From: Stagnihabitans tardus
GTDB taxonomy: Bacteria > Pseudomonadota > Alphaproteobacteria > Rhodobacterales > Rhodobacteraceae
DNA length: 64,000 nt
Direction of reading: 5' to 3'
Assembly (NCBI RefSeq): GCF_009925085.1
Contig: NZ_JAABNR010000009.1
Span: 1 to 64,000, forward strand
Shown here: positions 37,286 to 45,266 of the stretch, piece after piece
Layout: each line of letters starts with the position of its first letter
Numbering within the stretch: position 1 is the first letter of the stretch
Made by a program: the position numbers and the translations under genes
The notes under the pieces: model-generated
What the model saw: only the letters and a program-made list of their open reading frames with translations
Database searches by the model: none
Told to the model about the DNA's origin: nothing

Positions 37286-37330
37286 CCGGCTCCGTGACCT
37301 CGGTGATCCGCGCCGAGGTCACGGAGCCGG
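37286..37330. repeat. 18-bp perfect palindrome
   Basis: Arms 37286-37303 and 37313-37330 are exact reverse complements around a 9-nt loop. Core CTCCGTGACCTCGG / CCGAGGTCACGGAG. No T-run follows and no gene ends nearby. Confidence 0.75.
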
Positions 37331-37680
37331 TTCGGGGATAAGGGGAAAGAACCCCGCGAAGCGGCCAGGCCGCGCAGCGGGGTGATGGAAGGAACACGGG
37401 TCGGCGCCCCCTGGATATTGGACACGATCTCGGCCGGGGCCGACTGGTTCGGCGGGAAGGTCGCGCTTCCGCCGACCCAGCCTGGCCAGGCGCTCTGCGA
37501 CGGTGGCAGCGGTCGGGAGCCCGTCTTGGGCGACGTGCAGGCGGCTGCCCGCCACCACGGGGCGCGTGATCGCATCGCCCAAGGCTGAGCCGCCTGACCG
37601 GGCGCACAAGCCGGATGCCCTGCCGTCCACGGGCCGCATACGCCCGGGCCCGTCATCCCCGGCGCCGTCCCTCCGGCCGA

Positions 37681-38901
37681 TCAGGGCAATCGGGCAAGGG
37701 CCGCTTGCAGGAACAGCGCATCCGAGGGGCTTTGCGCCAGCGCGATGGCGCGAAGATAAGCCTTGCGGGCCTCGTCTGACGCCCCGGTCGCGGCCAGAAG
37801 GGAGGCTCTTGCGGCGTGATAGGGCTGAAAATCGCTCAGCGCCTCGGACAGGCCCTCGGTCAGGGCGAGGGCGCGCGCGGGGTCTCCGGCCTCGGCCACC
37901 GCCACGGCGGCATTCAACGTCACGACCGGGGTTGGCTCATGCTGCCAAAGTGCCGCGTAAAGCGCCGCGATCTGCGGCCAGTCGGGGCCCGGCTCGGCCA
38001 TCTGGCAATCGGCAATCGCGGCCTTGATCTGGAAGGGGCCAGGGCGGCGGCGGGCCAGGGCCCGGGCCAGCACCGCGCGGCCCTCTTCGATCTGCGCCCG
38101 GTCCCAGAGGCTGCGGTCCTGCGCCATGGGCGGCAGCGTCGCGCCATCCGCCCCGATCCGGGCGCGCCTGCGGGCCGAGGTCAAGAGCATCATGGCCATG
38201 GCCCCTTCGATCTCGGGGTCTTCGGGGCGCAGCCGGTCGACCAGCCGGATCAGGTAGAGCGCCTCGTGGCACAGGTCGCGGGCCTCTGCGGGCGGGGAGA
38301 GGTAGCCCGTGGTGAAGATCAGGTAGATCGCGGTCAGCACGCCATCCAGCCGCTCGGGCCAATGTTCGGCATCGGGCACGGCAAAGGGGATGCCCGCCGC
38401 CGCGATCTTGGCCTTGGCGCGCGAGAGGCGCTGGCCCATCGTGGGCTCGGCATCCAGAAAGGCGCGGGCGATTTCGGCCGTGGTCAGGCCGCAGACGCTG
38501 CGCAGGGTCAGGGCCACGCGGGACTTCGGATCCAGCGCGGGGTGGCAGCAGGCGAAGATCAGCCGCAGCCGCTCGTCAGGGATGGCCTGGTGGTCGGGGG
38601 CGGCCTCTTCCTCGGCCAGGATGGCCAGGGCGCGGCCCCGGGCGCTGTCGCGGCTGGCGCTGCGCAGCCGGTCGATCGCGCGGCGCCGTGCCACCTGCAA
38701 GAGCCAGCCCGCAGGGGCGGCCGGAAGTCCCGACCGCCCCCAATGCACAAGGGCCGAGATGGCGGCCTCTTGCAGGACCTCTTCGGCCAGGGCCAGGTCG
38801 CGCAGCCCCGCCGCGAGGATGGCCAGAAGCCGCCCCCGATCCGCCCTCATCACGCGGTCAAGTGCCTTGGTCACGAAAATGGCGGAGGCGGGAGCGGTCA
38901 T
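37681..38901 (-). CDS. ECF42-type RNA polymerase sigma factor with C-terminal TPR-like extension
   Basis: 406 aa. The sigma2 and sigma4 regions are at the N terminus (LLAILAAGLRDLALAEEVLQEA and AGWLLQVARRRAIDRLR; the -35 reader is at LTTAEIARAFLDAEPTMGQRLSRAKAKI). A long C-terminal domain (from about 180) of helical repeats, as in the ECF42/DUF6596 group, replaces a separate anti-sigma factor. Such sigma factors are usually encoded beside DGPF/YCII-domain proteins, as here (3-bp gap). The promoters it reads are not visible. Confidence 0.9.
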   Translation of the reverse strand: MTAPASAIFVTKALDRVMRADRGRLLAILAAGLRDLALAEEVLQEAAISALVHWGRSGLPAAPAGWLLQVARRRAIDRLRSASRDSARGRALAILAEEEAAPDHQAIPDERLRLIFACCHPALDPKSRVALTLRSVCGLTTAEIARAFLDAEPTMGQRLSRAKAKIAAAGIPFAVPDAEHWPERLDGVLTAIYLIFTTGYLSPPAEARDLCHEALYLIRLVDRLRPEDPEIEGAMAMMLLTSARRRARIGADGATLPPMAQDRSLWDRAQIEEGRAVLARALARRRPGPFQIKAAIADCQMAEPGPDWPQIAALYAALWQHEPTPVVTLNAAVAVAEAGDPARALALTEGLSEALSDFQPYHAARASLLAATGASDEARKAYLRAIALAQSPSDALFLQAALARLP

Positions 38902-38904
38902 GGG

Positions 38905-39264
38905 TCAGCCTGCCGGGTTGTAGTCCATCAGCGGCCGCACCTCGATCGTGCCGAAATGCGCGGCGGGGATCAGGGCGGCATAGGTCAGGGCGGCATCGAG
39001 GTCGGGGACATCGATGACGTAATAGCCGCCCAGGTGCTCGCGGGTTTCGGCGAAGGGGCCGTCCATCGTCTCAACCTTGCCCGCCTTGATGCGCAGGCTG
39101 GTGGCGGTATGGGTGCCTTGCAGCCCCTCCCCGCCGCGCAGGACGCCATCGGCCTTCATCCGCTCGTTGGCGGCGAAGAAGCCAGCCATCATGGCCTGGA
39201 AATCGGGGGTGCCATAGGCGGGTTCAAGGGCGGGGTCGTTATAGATCAAGAGCATGTATTGCAT
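38905..39264 (-). CDS. DGPF/YCII-domain protein, partner of ECF42 sigma factor
   Basis: 119 aa. MQYMLLIYNDPALEP, the DGPFAETREHLGGYYVID motif and the C-terminal GTIEVRPL identify the YCII-related DGPF family. These proteins are typically encoded with ECF42 sigma factors; their biochemical role is not established. Same strand and 3 bp upstream of the sigma gene. Confidence 0.9.
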   Translation of the reverse strand: MQYMLLIYNDPALEPAYGTPDFQAMMAGFFAANERMKADGVLRGGEGLQGTHTATSLRIKAGKVETMDGPFAETREHLGGYYVIDVPDLDAALTYAALIPAAHFGTIEVRPLMDYNPAG

Positions 39265-39277
39265 GGCAAGGGTCCTT

Positions 39278-39670
39278 TCACAGCCCGAGGAGATGGATGG
39301 CGATGCAGATCATGGCGTTCAGCGCGGCCAGGATATTGGTGCCGTTGCCGACATAGCGCAGCGGATGGCCCGCGTTGTCCGGGAGCAGGCCGAAGGGATG
39401 GGCGATGCGCCCCACCAGCAAGAGCGCCCCCGACACATGGAGCCAGGGGGCAGGGGTGCCCATGCCTTCGGCCAGGATCATCAGGATCAGGACGAAACTG
39501 GACCATTCGGCGCAGTTGCCGTGCTGGCGCATGCGCTGCAAAAGCACCCGGTCGCCGCCATCGCCGATCGAAATGCCCCGGGCCGACCGCATCGAGGTCA
39601 CGCGGAACCAGAGGGCAAGGTAGATCATGGCAACAGGCAGGGCGTAGAGCGGCGTGATGGAAAAAAGCAT
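39278..39670 (-). CDS. MAPEG-family membrane protein
   Basis: 130 aa with about four membrane segments. RVTSMRSARGISIGDGGDRVLLQRMRQHGNCAEWSSFVLILM contains the R-x-x-x-N/H-E/A-W-type MAPEG core, and GRIAHPFGL and RYVGN fit the family. MAPEG proteins include microsomal-type glutathione transferases; bacterial members are mostly uncharacterised. It starts the operon with the DGPF and ECF42 genes (13-bp gap). Confidence 0.82.
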   Translation of the reverse strand: MLFSITPLYALPVAMIYLALWFRVTSMRSARGISIGDGGDRVLLQRMRQHGNCAEWSSFVLILMILAEGMGTPAPWLHVSGALLLVGRIAHPFGLLPDNAGHPLRYVGNGTNILAALNAMICIAIHLLGL

Positions 39671-39868
39671 GAGAACTCCATGGCTTCAGGGTTTCGATAC
39701 CCCAAGGACGTCACAGGCTTGCAGATTTCGACAGGGCTGCGGAAAAAATCTTGGTGGGCGGCGATTTTTCTGAAAGCAGCGCCAGGGCGCGCAGGGCGAA
39801 AGCCGGTTTCCAAAAGCGCGGCAAGCGGTTAAACCGCTGGCGGCGCTTCTCATCGCGATCTTGTCACC

Positions 39869-41140
39869 GTGACCCCTTCTTCCCGGCTCGCTGCCATCCT
39901 GGACCTTCTGACCGAAGTCGAAAGCGCCCCGCGCCCGGCCGATGCCGTCACATCCGCCTTCTTCCGCGCCCGGCGGCATATCGACGACCAGGACCGCGGC
40001 GCCATGCTCGAGACGCTTTATGCCATCCTGCGCCATCGGGCGCGGCTGGGTTGGTGGCTGAGCCGCCAGGGCCGGGCCGAAACAGCCCGTGGGCGCCTTT
40101 TGGCCTGGCTTGCCCTGGGCGAGCGCAAGGGCCCCGATCAGGTCGCGCGCCTGTTTCCCACCCCGCTTTCGGCCGCGGATTCAGCCCTTGTGACCGCGCT
40201 GCACGGCTCTGCGCTGGATCATGCCGAGATGCCCGAACCCGTCCGGCTGGAGTGTCCGGACTGGGCGCTGGAGCCCCTGCGCCGCCGTTTCGGCGCGGAT
40301 TTTGCGGCAGAGATGGCCGCGACCCTGGTCGCGCCGCCCCTGGACCTGCGGGTCAACCCGGTCAAGACCTCGCGCGATCAGGCCCTGCGCGGGCTGTCGC
40401 GCCTTGGCCTGCGCGCCGAGCCCATGGCCCTGTCGCCCCTTGGCATCCGCCTGCCTGACCGCATCTCGCTGGCGCTTTTGCCGGGGCTGAAGAGTGGAGA
40501 GATCGAGATCCAGGACGAGGGGTCCCAGCTCGTGGCGCATCTCGTCGAGGCCAAGCCCGGAGAGCGGGTGGTCGATTTCTGCGCCGGGGCGGGGGGCAAG
40601 ACCCTGGCCCTGGCGGCGCAGATGCAGAACCGGGGGCACCTGGTGGCCTGCGACGTGAACGAGGCGCGGCTCAAGCGCTGCGCCGAGAGGCTGCGCAAGG
40701 CGGGGCTGCACAATGTGGAGACCCGGGTCCTGGCCTCCGAGACCGACAAATGGGTCAAGCGTCACAAGGGCGGCTATGACCGGGTGCTGATCGACGCGCC
40801 TTGCAGCGGGACGGGCACCTGGCGGCGCAATCCCGATGCCCGCTGGCGCGCCCCCGACCTCGGGCTTTCGGCCCTTATGGCGCTGCAAGCCCGCATCCTG
40901 GCCAGCGCCGCGCGCCTGGTGCGGCCCGGTGGGCGGCTGGTCTATGCCACCTGCTCGGTCCTGGTCGAAGAGAACGAGGCCCAGGTGGCGGCCTTCCTCG
41001 CCGCCCATCCGGGTTTTGCGCTCTTGCCCCTGGGCGAGGCCTTCCCGCCGTTGCAGGCCCTGGGCGATCACCTCTCGCTGACGCCCAAGGCCCATGGGAC
41101 GGATGGCTTCTTCGCCGCGATTCTCACCCGTCAGGCGTGA
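39869..41140 (+). CDS. rsmB: 16S rRNA (cytosine-5)-methyltransferase, RsmB/Sun type
   Basis: 423 aa with a GTG start. N-terminal NusB-like helical domain (about 1-140), then a Rossmann methyltransferase: SAM-binding VVDFCAGAGGKTLALA, the catalytic DAPCSGTGTWRRNPDARW and YATCSVLVEENEAQV with the second cysteine. Methylates C967 in Escherichia coli 16S rRNA; the position here is inferred. GTG is taken because no better upstream start exists. Confidence 0.9.
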   Translation: MTPSSRLAAILDLLTEVESAPRPADAVTSAFFRARRHIDDQDRGAMLETLYAILRHRARLGWWLSRQGRAETARGRLLAWLALGERKGPDQVARLFPTPLSAADSALVTALHGSALDHAEMPEPVRLECPDWALEPLRRRFGADFAAEMAATLVAPPLDLRVNPVKTSRDQALRGLSRLGLRAEPMALSPLGIRLPDRISLALLPGLKSGEIEIQDEGSQLVAHLVEAKPGERVVDFCAGAGGKTLALAAQMQNRGHLVACDVNEARLKRCAERLRKAGLHNVETRVLASETDKWVKRHKGGYDRVLIDAPCSGTGTWRRNPDARWRAPDLGLSALMALQARILASAARLVRPGGRLVYATCSVLVEENEAQVAAFLAAHPGFALLPLGEAFPPLQALGDHLSLTPKAHGTDGFFAAILTRQA

Positions 41141-41143
41141 ACC

Positions 41144-42166
41144 TCAGTCGCCCCGGCCCGTCATCTCCAGGTAGCCGCGGCCCTGGTGGCTGCCGGTGAT
41201 CGTCACCGGCCCCTCCCAATAGGGCACCGAGGTCGTCATCCAGGCCCCGGGGTTCAGCGCGGTGACCGTGACGTCAAGGCCCTGCTCGGCCAGGGTCACG
41301 CGCCAGGTCGTGGGAAGGCCGGTCTGCTCCACCGGCTCGGCCTGGAAGGCGCCATTGGGCAGGGGCGTCGCCGTCCCATCCGCCGCGATCCAGGTGGCGG
41401 AGGTGTAGTCGCTCTCCCCGCGCAGGACAAAGCCCATCAGCTTGTCGCCCGTGTCAAAGCTCAGCGAGAACCAGTCCCAGCCGGTCTGATCCTCCGCCAG
41501 GGGCTGCGAGGACCATTCGTGGTCGAACCAGGCCTGCCCCGTGACCGCCACCTCGCCCTCGGGCAGGGTCAAGGTGCCCGTCAGGTCGAAGAAGGGCTGC
41601 GAGTAGTAATGGCTCGCCTGGCCCGAGGCGGATTTGAACGAATAGCCCCTGTCGCCTTGCAGGACCAAGGGCCCCTTGGCCGTCAAGGCGACATCATAGC
41701 CGAAGTCGCTGCCCTGGGCCCGCATCGTCAGATGGTCGAAATCGGGCCCCATCAGCGCCCATTCGTCGATCCAGGCGGCAAAGGGCGAAGCCGTGACCCC
41801 GGCCTGTCCGATGCCGCCGCGCGCCAGGCGCTCGGCCACGAAATGGGCCTCCGGCGTGGTGACGGCGGCATGGCCCATATAGACCTGCGGGGTCTCCCAG
41901 CCCTGGCCATCGACGGGCGCCAGGGCCGAGCGGAAGAGCGTCCATTGCAAGCCGTAATCCCGGCCATCCGCGCCCTTGAGGTTGGCGGTCATATACCACC
42001 ATTCGATGCGAAAGGCCGGATGGGCGCCGTGATCTTCGGGAAAGGTCAGGACATGGCCGCGCTCGGGCTGGGCGAAGTCGCCGGCCTCTGACCCCAGGCC
42101 CGCGAAGCCCTGGGCCAGGGCCTGGAAGGGCAGAAGGACAAGCAGGATCAGAAGCTTAACGTTCAT
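41144..42166 (-). CDS. Carotenoid 1,2-hydratase/AttH-like (CrtC-like) exported protein
   Basis: 340 aa from the ATG at 42166. A signal peptide (MNVKLLILLVLLPFQALA) is followed by the lipocalin-like CrtC/AttH fold: FPEDHGAHPAFRIEWWYMTANLKG, MGHAAVT, GYSFKSASGQASHYYSQPF, GQAWFDHEWSSQPL and WFSLSF. Although CrtC hydrates carotenoids, this protein is encoded with an ABC transporter (no carotenoid genes nearby), as with the AttEFGH-type operons, so the true substrate is open. It overlaps the FtsX-like gene by 11 bp. Confidence 0.84.
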   Translation of the reverse strand: MNVKLLILLVLLPFQALAQGFAGLGSEAGDFAQPERGHVLTFPEDHGAHPAFRIEWWYMTANLKGADGRDYGLQWTLFRSALAPVDGQGWETPQVYMGHAAVTTPEAHFVAERLARGGIGQAGVTASPFAAWIDEWALMGPDFDHLTMRAQGSDFGYDVALTAKGPLVLQGDRGYSFKSASGQASHYYSQPFFDLTGTLTLPEGEVAVTGQAWFDHEWSSQPLAEDQTGWDWFSLSFDTGDKLMGFVLRGESDYTSATWIAADGTATPLPNGAFQAEPVEQTGLPTTWRVTLAEQGLDVTVTALNPGAWMTTSVPYWEGPVTITGSHQGRGYLEMTGRGD

Positions 42167-44513
42167 GGCGGAAGACCCCCAAAAGCGCCGTGGGCGGCAT
42201 CCGCGACAGCCGGAACGCCGGCCAAAGCGCGGCCAACCCCGCCGCCAGAAGCGCCCAGAGCCCAAGCCGCAGGTAATCCAGCGGGAAGAGGTAAAGCGGC
42301 AGGCGCCAGCCAAAGGCCTCGACATTGACCACGGCCAGAAGCGCCCAGGCCAAGGCGAGCCCCAGGGGCAGCGCCAGGACCCCGGTCAGCGCGGCCAGGA
42401 CCATGGCCCGCGCCATCTCCAGCCGGGCGAGCTGCGCGCGGGTCAGGCCAAGCGCCCAGACCGGGGCCAGTTGCGGCAGGCGCATGGCGGCCAGCGTCAG
42501 AAGGCTCATCAGGATGGCAAAGCCCGCCACGGCCAGGGTCAGGACATTCAGCGCGGCGGTCACGGTGAAGGTGCGTTCAAAGACGGCGAGCGACATGGCC
42601 TTCAGCCCGGCCTGGTCGATCATGGCGCTGTCATCGAGGCCAAGCCCCTCGCGCAGGGATTGGCGCAGCGCGGGGACGCCCTTGGGGTCCAGCCGCAGGC
42701 CAAAGCGTTGCGCCGTCACTTGCGGGAAGTGCTGGCGGAAGGTCGTCTCGGTGATGACCACTTGCCCCACCGGGTTGCCGTAATCGCCATAGATGCCCAG
42801 GACCGGCAGGCTCAGGGTCTCGTCCACAGGCACCATGGCGCCAAGCCTGAGCCCCGCGCGGCGGAAGAGCTGTTCGTTAACCAGGAGGCCCTCGCCCCGG
42901 GCCAAGCTCTCCCAGACCCCCGGCGCGGCCTCGAGGAAGCGCCAGTTGTCGCGATAGGTCCGGTGGTTGCGGGCGCCGTAGATCGTGGCGGGCAGGCCCT
43001 TGATGCGGGTCTCGGTCATCAGGATAGGCAGGACGGCATCGGTTCTTGGCGCGGCAAAGGCCTCGATGGCGCTTGCCTGGGTGGCGTCGGTGGCGGTGAC
43101 GTAAAGCTCGGAGGCGAGGCGCTGGTCGAGGAAGGCCACGAAGGTCGTGCGGAAGGACGAGACCATGGTCGAAACCCCGACATTGGCCGCCATGGCCAGA
43201 AGCAGCGCCATCAAGGCCAGGGAGAGGCCCGGCAGTTGCTGCTCGGTATCGGCCCAGAACCACTGCGCGACGGGGCCCTTGGCGCGGGCTCCGCCCAGCC
43301 CGAGCGCCCCTGCCAGAAGTGTCGGCAGGGCCAAAGCGCCGCCGATGAAAAGCGCCCCCAGCATGACGAAGCCCAAGATCAGCCCCTGGCCCCAAAGCGC
43401 CAGCCCCCCCGCCAGGGCCAGAAGCGCCAGGGAGAGCGCCAATTGCCACCTCCCCCGCCGCGCCAGGACCCAGGCGCGGGGCTGCGCGCTGGCCAAAAGC
43501 GGCGTCCGTGCCAGCGACCAGAGCGCGCCTCCCGCCGCCACCGCCGTCCCCCCCAGCGCCATGGCCATCCCCGAAAGCCACCAGGAGGGCCGCAAGGAAA
43601 GCGCCCCCGACACCTCGGCCCCGTAAAGCCCGCGCAGGGTCGCCGCCACATCGGGCAAAAGCGTCGCGGCGACGAGGTAACCCAAAACCACCCCCAGCGC
43701 CCCCGCGACCAGGGCCAGAAGCGCCAGCTCGGCGGCGATCAGCACGACGAGGCCCCTCAGAGGAGCCCCAAGCGCCCGCAGCGTGCGGACCATGGGACGG
43801 CGTTGTTCAAAGGCGAGGCCAATGGCGCCATGGACGATGAAGAGGCCGACGGCAAAGGACAAAAGGCCAAAGGCCGTCAGGTTCAGGTGGAAGCTGTCGG
43901 TCAGCCGCGCAACATCCTGGCCCGAAGAAGGCGCGCGCAGGGTCAGGCCCGGGGCGACCTCTGTCAGCGGCGGGCGGGAGAGCGGTTGGTCGGCCGCGAC
44001 GATCAGCCGGTCGATCTGGCCTTCGCGACCGAGGAGCCTCTGCGCCAGCCCGATATCGGCCAGGGCGGTGTCGGGCGGCGTCTCGGCCACCACGCCCTTG
44101 GCCCCGGTCTCGGGCAGGCGGGCCAGGACCTCCTCCCGGGCGAAGATCTGGTCCCCGCCGGTGATCAGGGAAGCGATATCGGCGCCCTGGGTCACGGGGC
44201 CCCTTGGCGCGGTCAGGGGCTCGATGCCCAGGAGGCGGACGCCCCCCAGCCGCCCCTCGATCACCGGAGAGACATTCCACCCCGCCCGGCGGAGCGCGAC
44301 ATAGGTCTCCAGCGTGATCGGCCCGCGGAGTTCCGACAGGCCCGCACCGAGCGCGCTGGCCGCCTCGTCATAGCTCGCCCGCGCCTCGGCATTGATCGCC
44401 TGGACGCCGGACCAAAGCGCGGTGCCCAGGGCCAGCCCCGCCAGAAGAGTCAAAAGCTGCAAGGGGTTGCGGCGCCAATGGCCCAGAAGCGCGGAGAGGA
44501 TCGCCCAAATCAC
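42156..44513 (-). CDS. FtsX-like ABC transporter permease
   Basis: 785 aa. Two FtsX-type units are visible, each with large periplasmic portions; membrane stretches include LLTLLAGLALGTALWSGVQA near the N terminus, several in 250-400 and the last cluster about 640-785. The MacB/LolCE-like architecture suggests substrate extraction or export driven by the downstream LolD-like ATPase. Overlaps the CrtC-like gene (11 bp) and the ATPase (4 bp). Confidence 0.87.
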   Translation of the reverse strand: MIWAILSALLGHWRRNPLQLLTLLAGLALGTALWSGVQAINAEARASYDEAASALGAGLSELRGPITLETYVALRRAGWNVSPVIEGRLGGVRLLGIEPLTAPRGPVTQGADIASLITGGDQIFAREEVLARLPETGAKGVVAETPPDTALADIGLAQRLLGREGQIDRLIVAADQPLSRPPLTEVAPGLTLRAPSSGQDVARLTDSFHLNLTAFGLLSFAVGLFIVHGAIGLAFEQRRPMVRTLRALGAPLRGLVVLIAAELALLALVAGALGVVLGYLVAATLLPDVAATLRGLYGAEVSGALSLRPSWWLSGMAMALGGTAVAAGGALWSLARTPLLASAQPRAWVLARRGRWQLALSLALLALAGGLALWGQGLILGFVMLGALFIGGALALPTLLAGALGLGGARAKGPVAQWFWADTEQQLPGLSLALMALLLAMAANVGVSTMVSSFRTTFVAFLDQRLASELYVTATDATQASAIEAFAAPRTDAVLPILMTETRIKGLPATIYGARNHRTYRDNWRFLEAAPGVWESLARGEGLLVNEQLFRRAGLRLGAMVPVDETLSLPVLGIYGDYGNPVGQVVITETTFRQHFPQVTAQRFGLRLDPKGVPALRQSLREGLGLDDSAMIDQAGLKAMSLAVFERTFTVTAALNVLTLAVAGFAILMSLLTLAAMRLPQLAPVWALGLTRAQLARLEMARAMVLAALTGVLALPLGLALAWALLAVVNVEAFGWRLPLYLFPLDYLRLGLWALLAAGLAALWPAFRLSRMPPTALLGVFRHER

Positions 44514-45160
44514 GAAACGACCCCGGCCCGCAGGTGCAGCCGCCGCCCCATCCGCCCCGCGATGCGCTCGGAATGGGTGCAGAGGATCAGCCCCGCCCCG
44601 GTCTCGGCCACCAGCTCGCAGAGAAGGTCCATGACCCGGTCGGCGGTGGCCTCATCCAGGTTGCCCGTGGGCTCGTCTGCCAAGACCAGCCGGGGGAGTG
44701 CGGCGAGCGTCCGCGCAATGGCCACCCTCTGCTGCTGGCCGCCCGAAAGCTGCTCGGGGTATTTCGCCAGGTGATCCGTCAGGCCCAGACGCTCCGCGAG
44801 GCCCCGGTCGCGCTTGGGCTCGTGCCGCCCCGCGAGCCGGGCCTGAAAGGCGATATTGGCCGCCACGGTCAAAGAGGGGATCAGGTTGAACTGCTGGAAG
44901 ATCACCCCCACCGTCCCCCGCCGCAGCGCCGCGCGTTCGGCATCGCCAAGCGCCGTCAGGTCGGTGCCCTCAACCGCCACGATCCCGGCATCGGCCCGGT
45001 CAAGCCCGCCGATCAGGTGCAAAAGCGTGCTCTTGCCCGAGCCGGATTCGCCGGTCAGCGCCAGGGTCTCACCCGCGGCCAGGGTCAAGGAGACGCCGCG
45101 CAGGACTTCCGTCTCGCTGCCCGGATAGGTCTTGCGCAGGTCTTGAACGTGCAGAAGCAT
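44510..45160 (-). CDS. ABC transporter ATP-binding protein (LolD/MacB type)
   Basis: 216 aa from the ATG at 45160 with GGAGG 7 nt upstream. Walker A GESGSGKST, LSGGQQQRVAIART, Walker B LVLADEPTGNLDE. It pairs with the FtsX-like permease and the CrtC/AttH-like protein in one operon. Order ATPase-permease-AttH matches known Att-like systems. Confidence 0.92.
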   Translation of the reverse strand: MLLHVQDLRKTYPGSETEVLRGVSLTLAAGETLALTGESGSGKSTLLHLIGGLDRADAGIVAVEGTDLTALGDAERAALRRGTVGVIFQQFNLIPSLTVAANIAFQARLAGRHEPKRDRGLAERLGLTDHLAKYPEQLSGGQQQRVAIARTLAALPRLVLADEPTGNLDEATADRVMDLLCELVAETGAGLILCTHSERIAGRMGRRLHLRAGVVS

Positions 45161-45221
45161 CGGCGGTCCTCCCGCGGGGGAAGATAAACCTTTGCGGGGG
45201 AAAGGAAAGCTGTCGACATGA

Positions 45222-45247
45222 AAAGGCCGCCCCCAAGGGCGGCCTTT
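45222..45247 (-). terminator. Hairpin terminator at the end of gabT
   Basis: Perfect 11-bp arms AAAGGCCGCCC (45222-45232) and GGGCGGCCTTT (45237-45247) with a 4-nt loop, 20 bp past the gabT stop on the minus strand. Confidence 0.75.
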
Positions 45248-45266
45248 GCGGTGATATGCCTTGGGA

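Larger units (their letters stand above)
35506..37680. other. Gene desert downstream of tRNA-Arg
   Basis: About 2.2 kb with essentially no credible gene; open frames are short, Arg/Pro/Ser/Gly-rich and without motifs. One weak small frame is listed separately (36358-36597). An 18-bp palindrome is at 37286-37330. Its position right after a tRNA, a common integration target, suggests a decayed insertion, but no integrase and no duplicated tRNA end were seen. Confidence 0.65.

Noticed and set aside
41144-42166. Assigning the CrtC-like gene as carotenoid crtC
   Set aside because: No other carotenoid gene lies near and the operon partners are an ABC transporter; only the fold is supported.
42165-44774. 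869-aa plus-strand frame over the FtsX-like permease
   Set aside because: Antisense shadow rich in Gln/Arg/Pro/Gly; the minus-strand gene has membrane segments and neighbours that fit.
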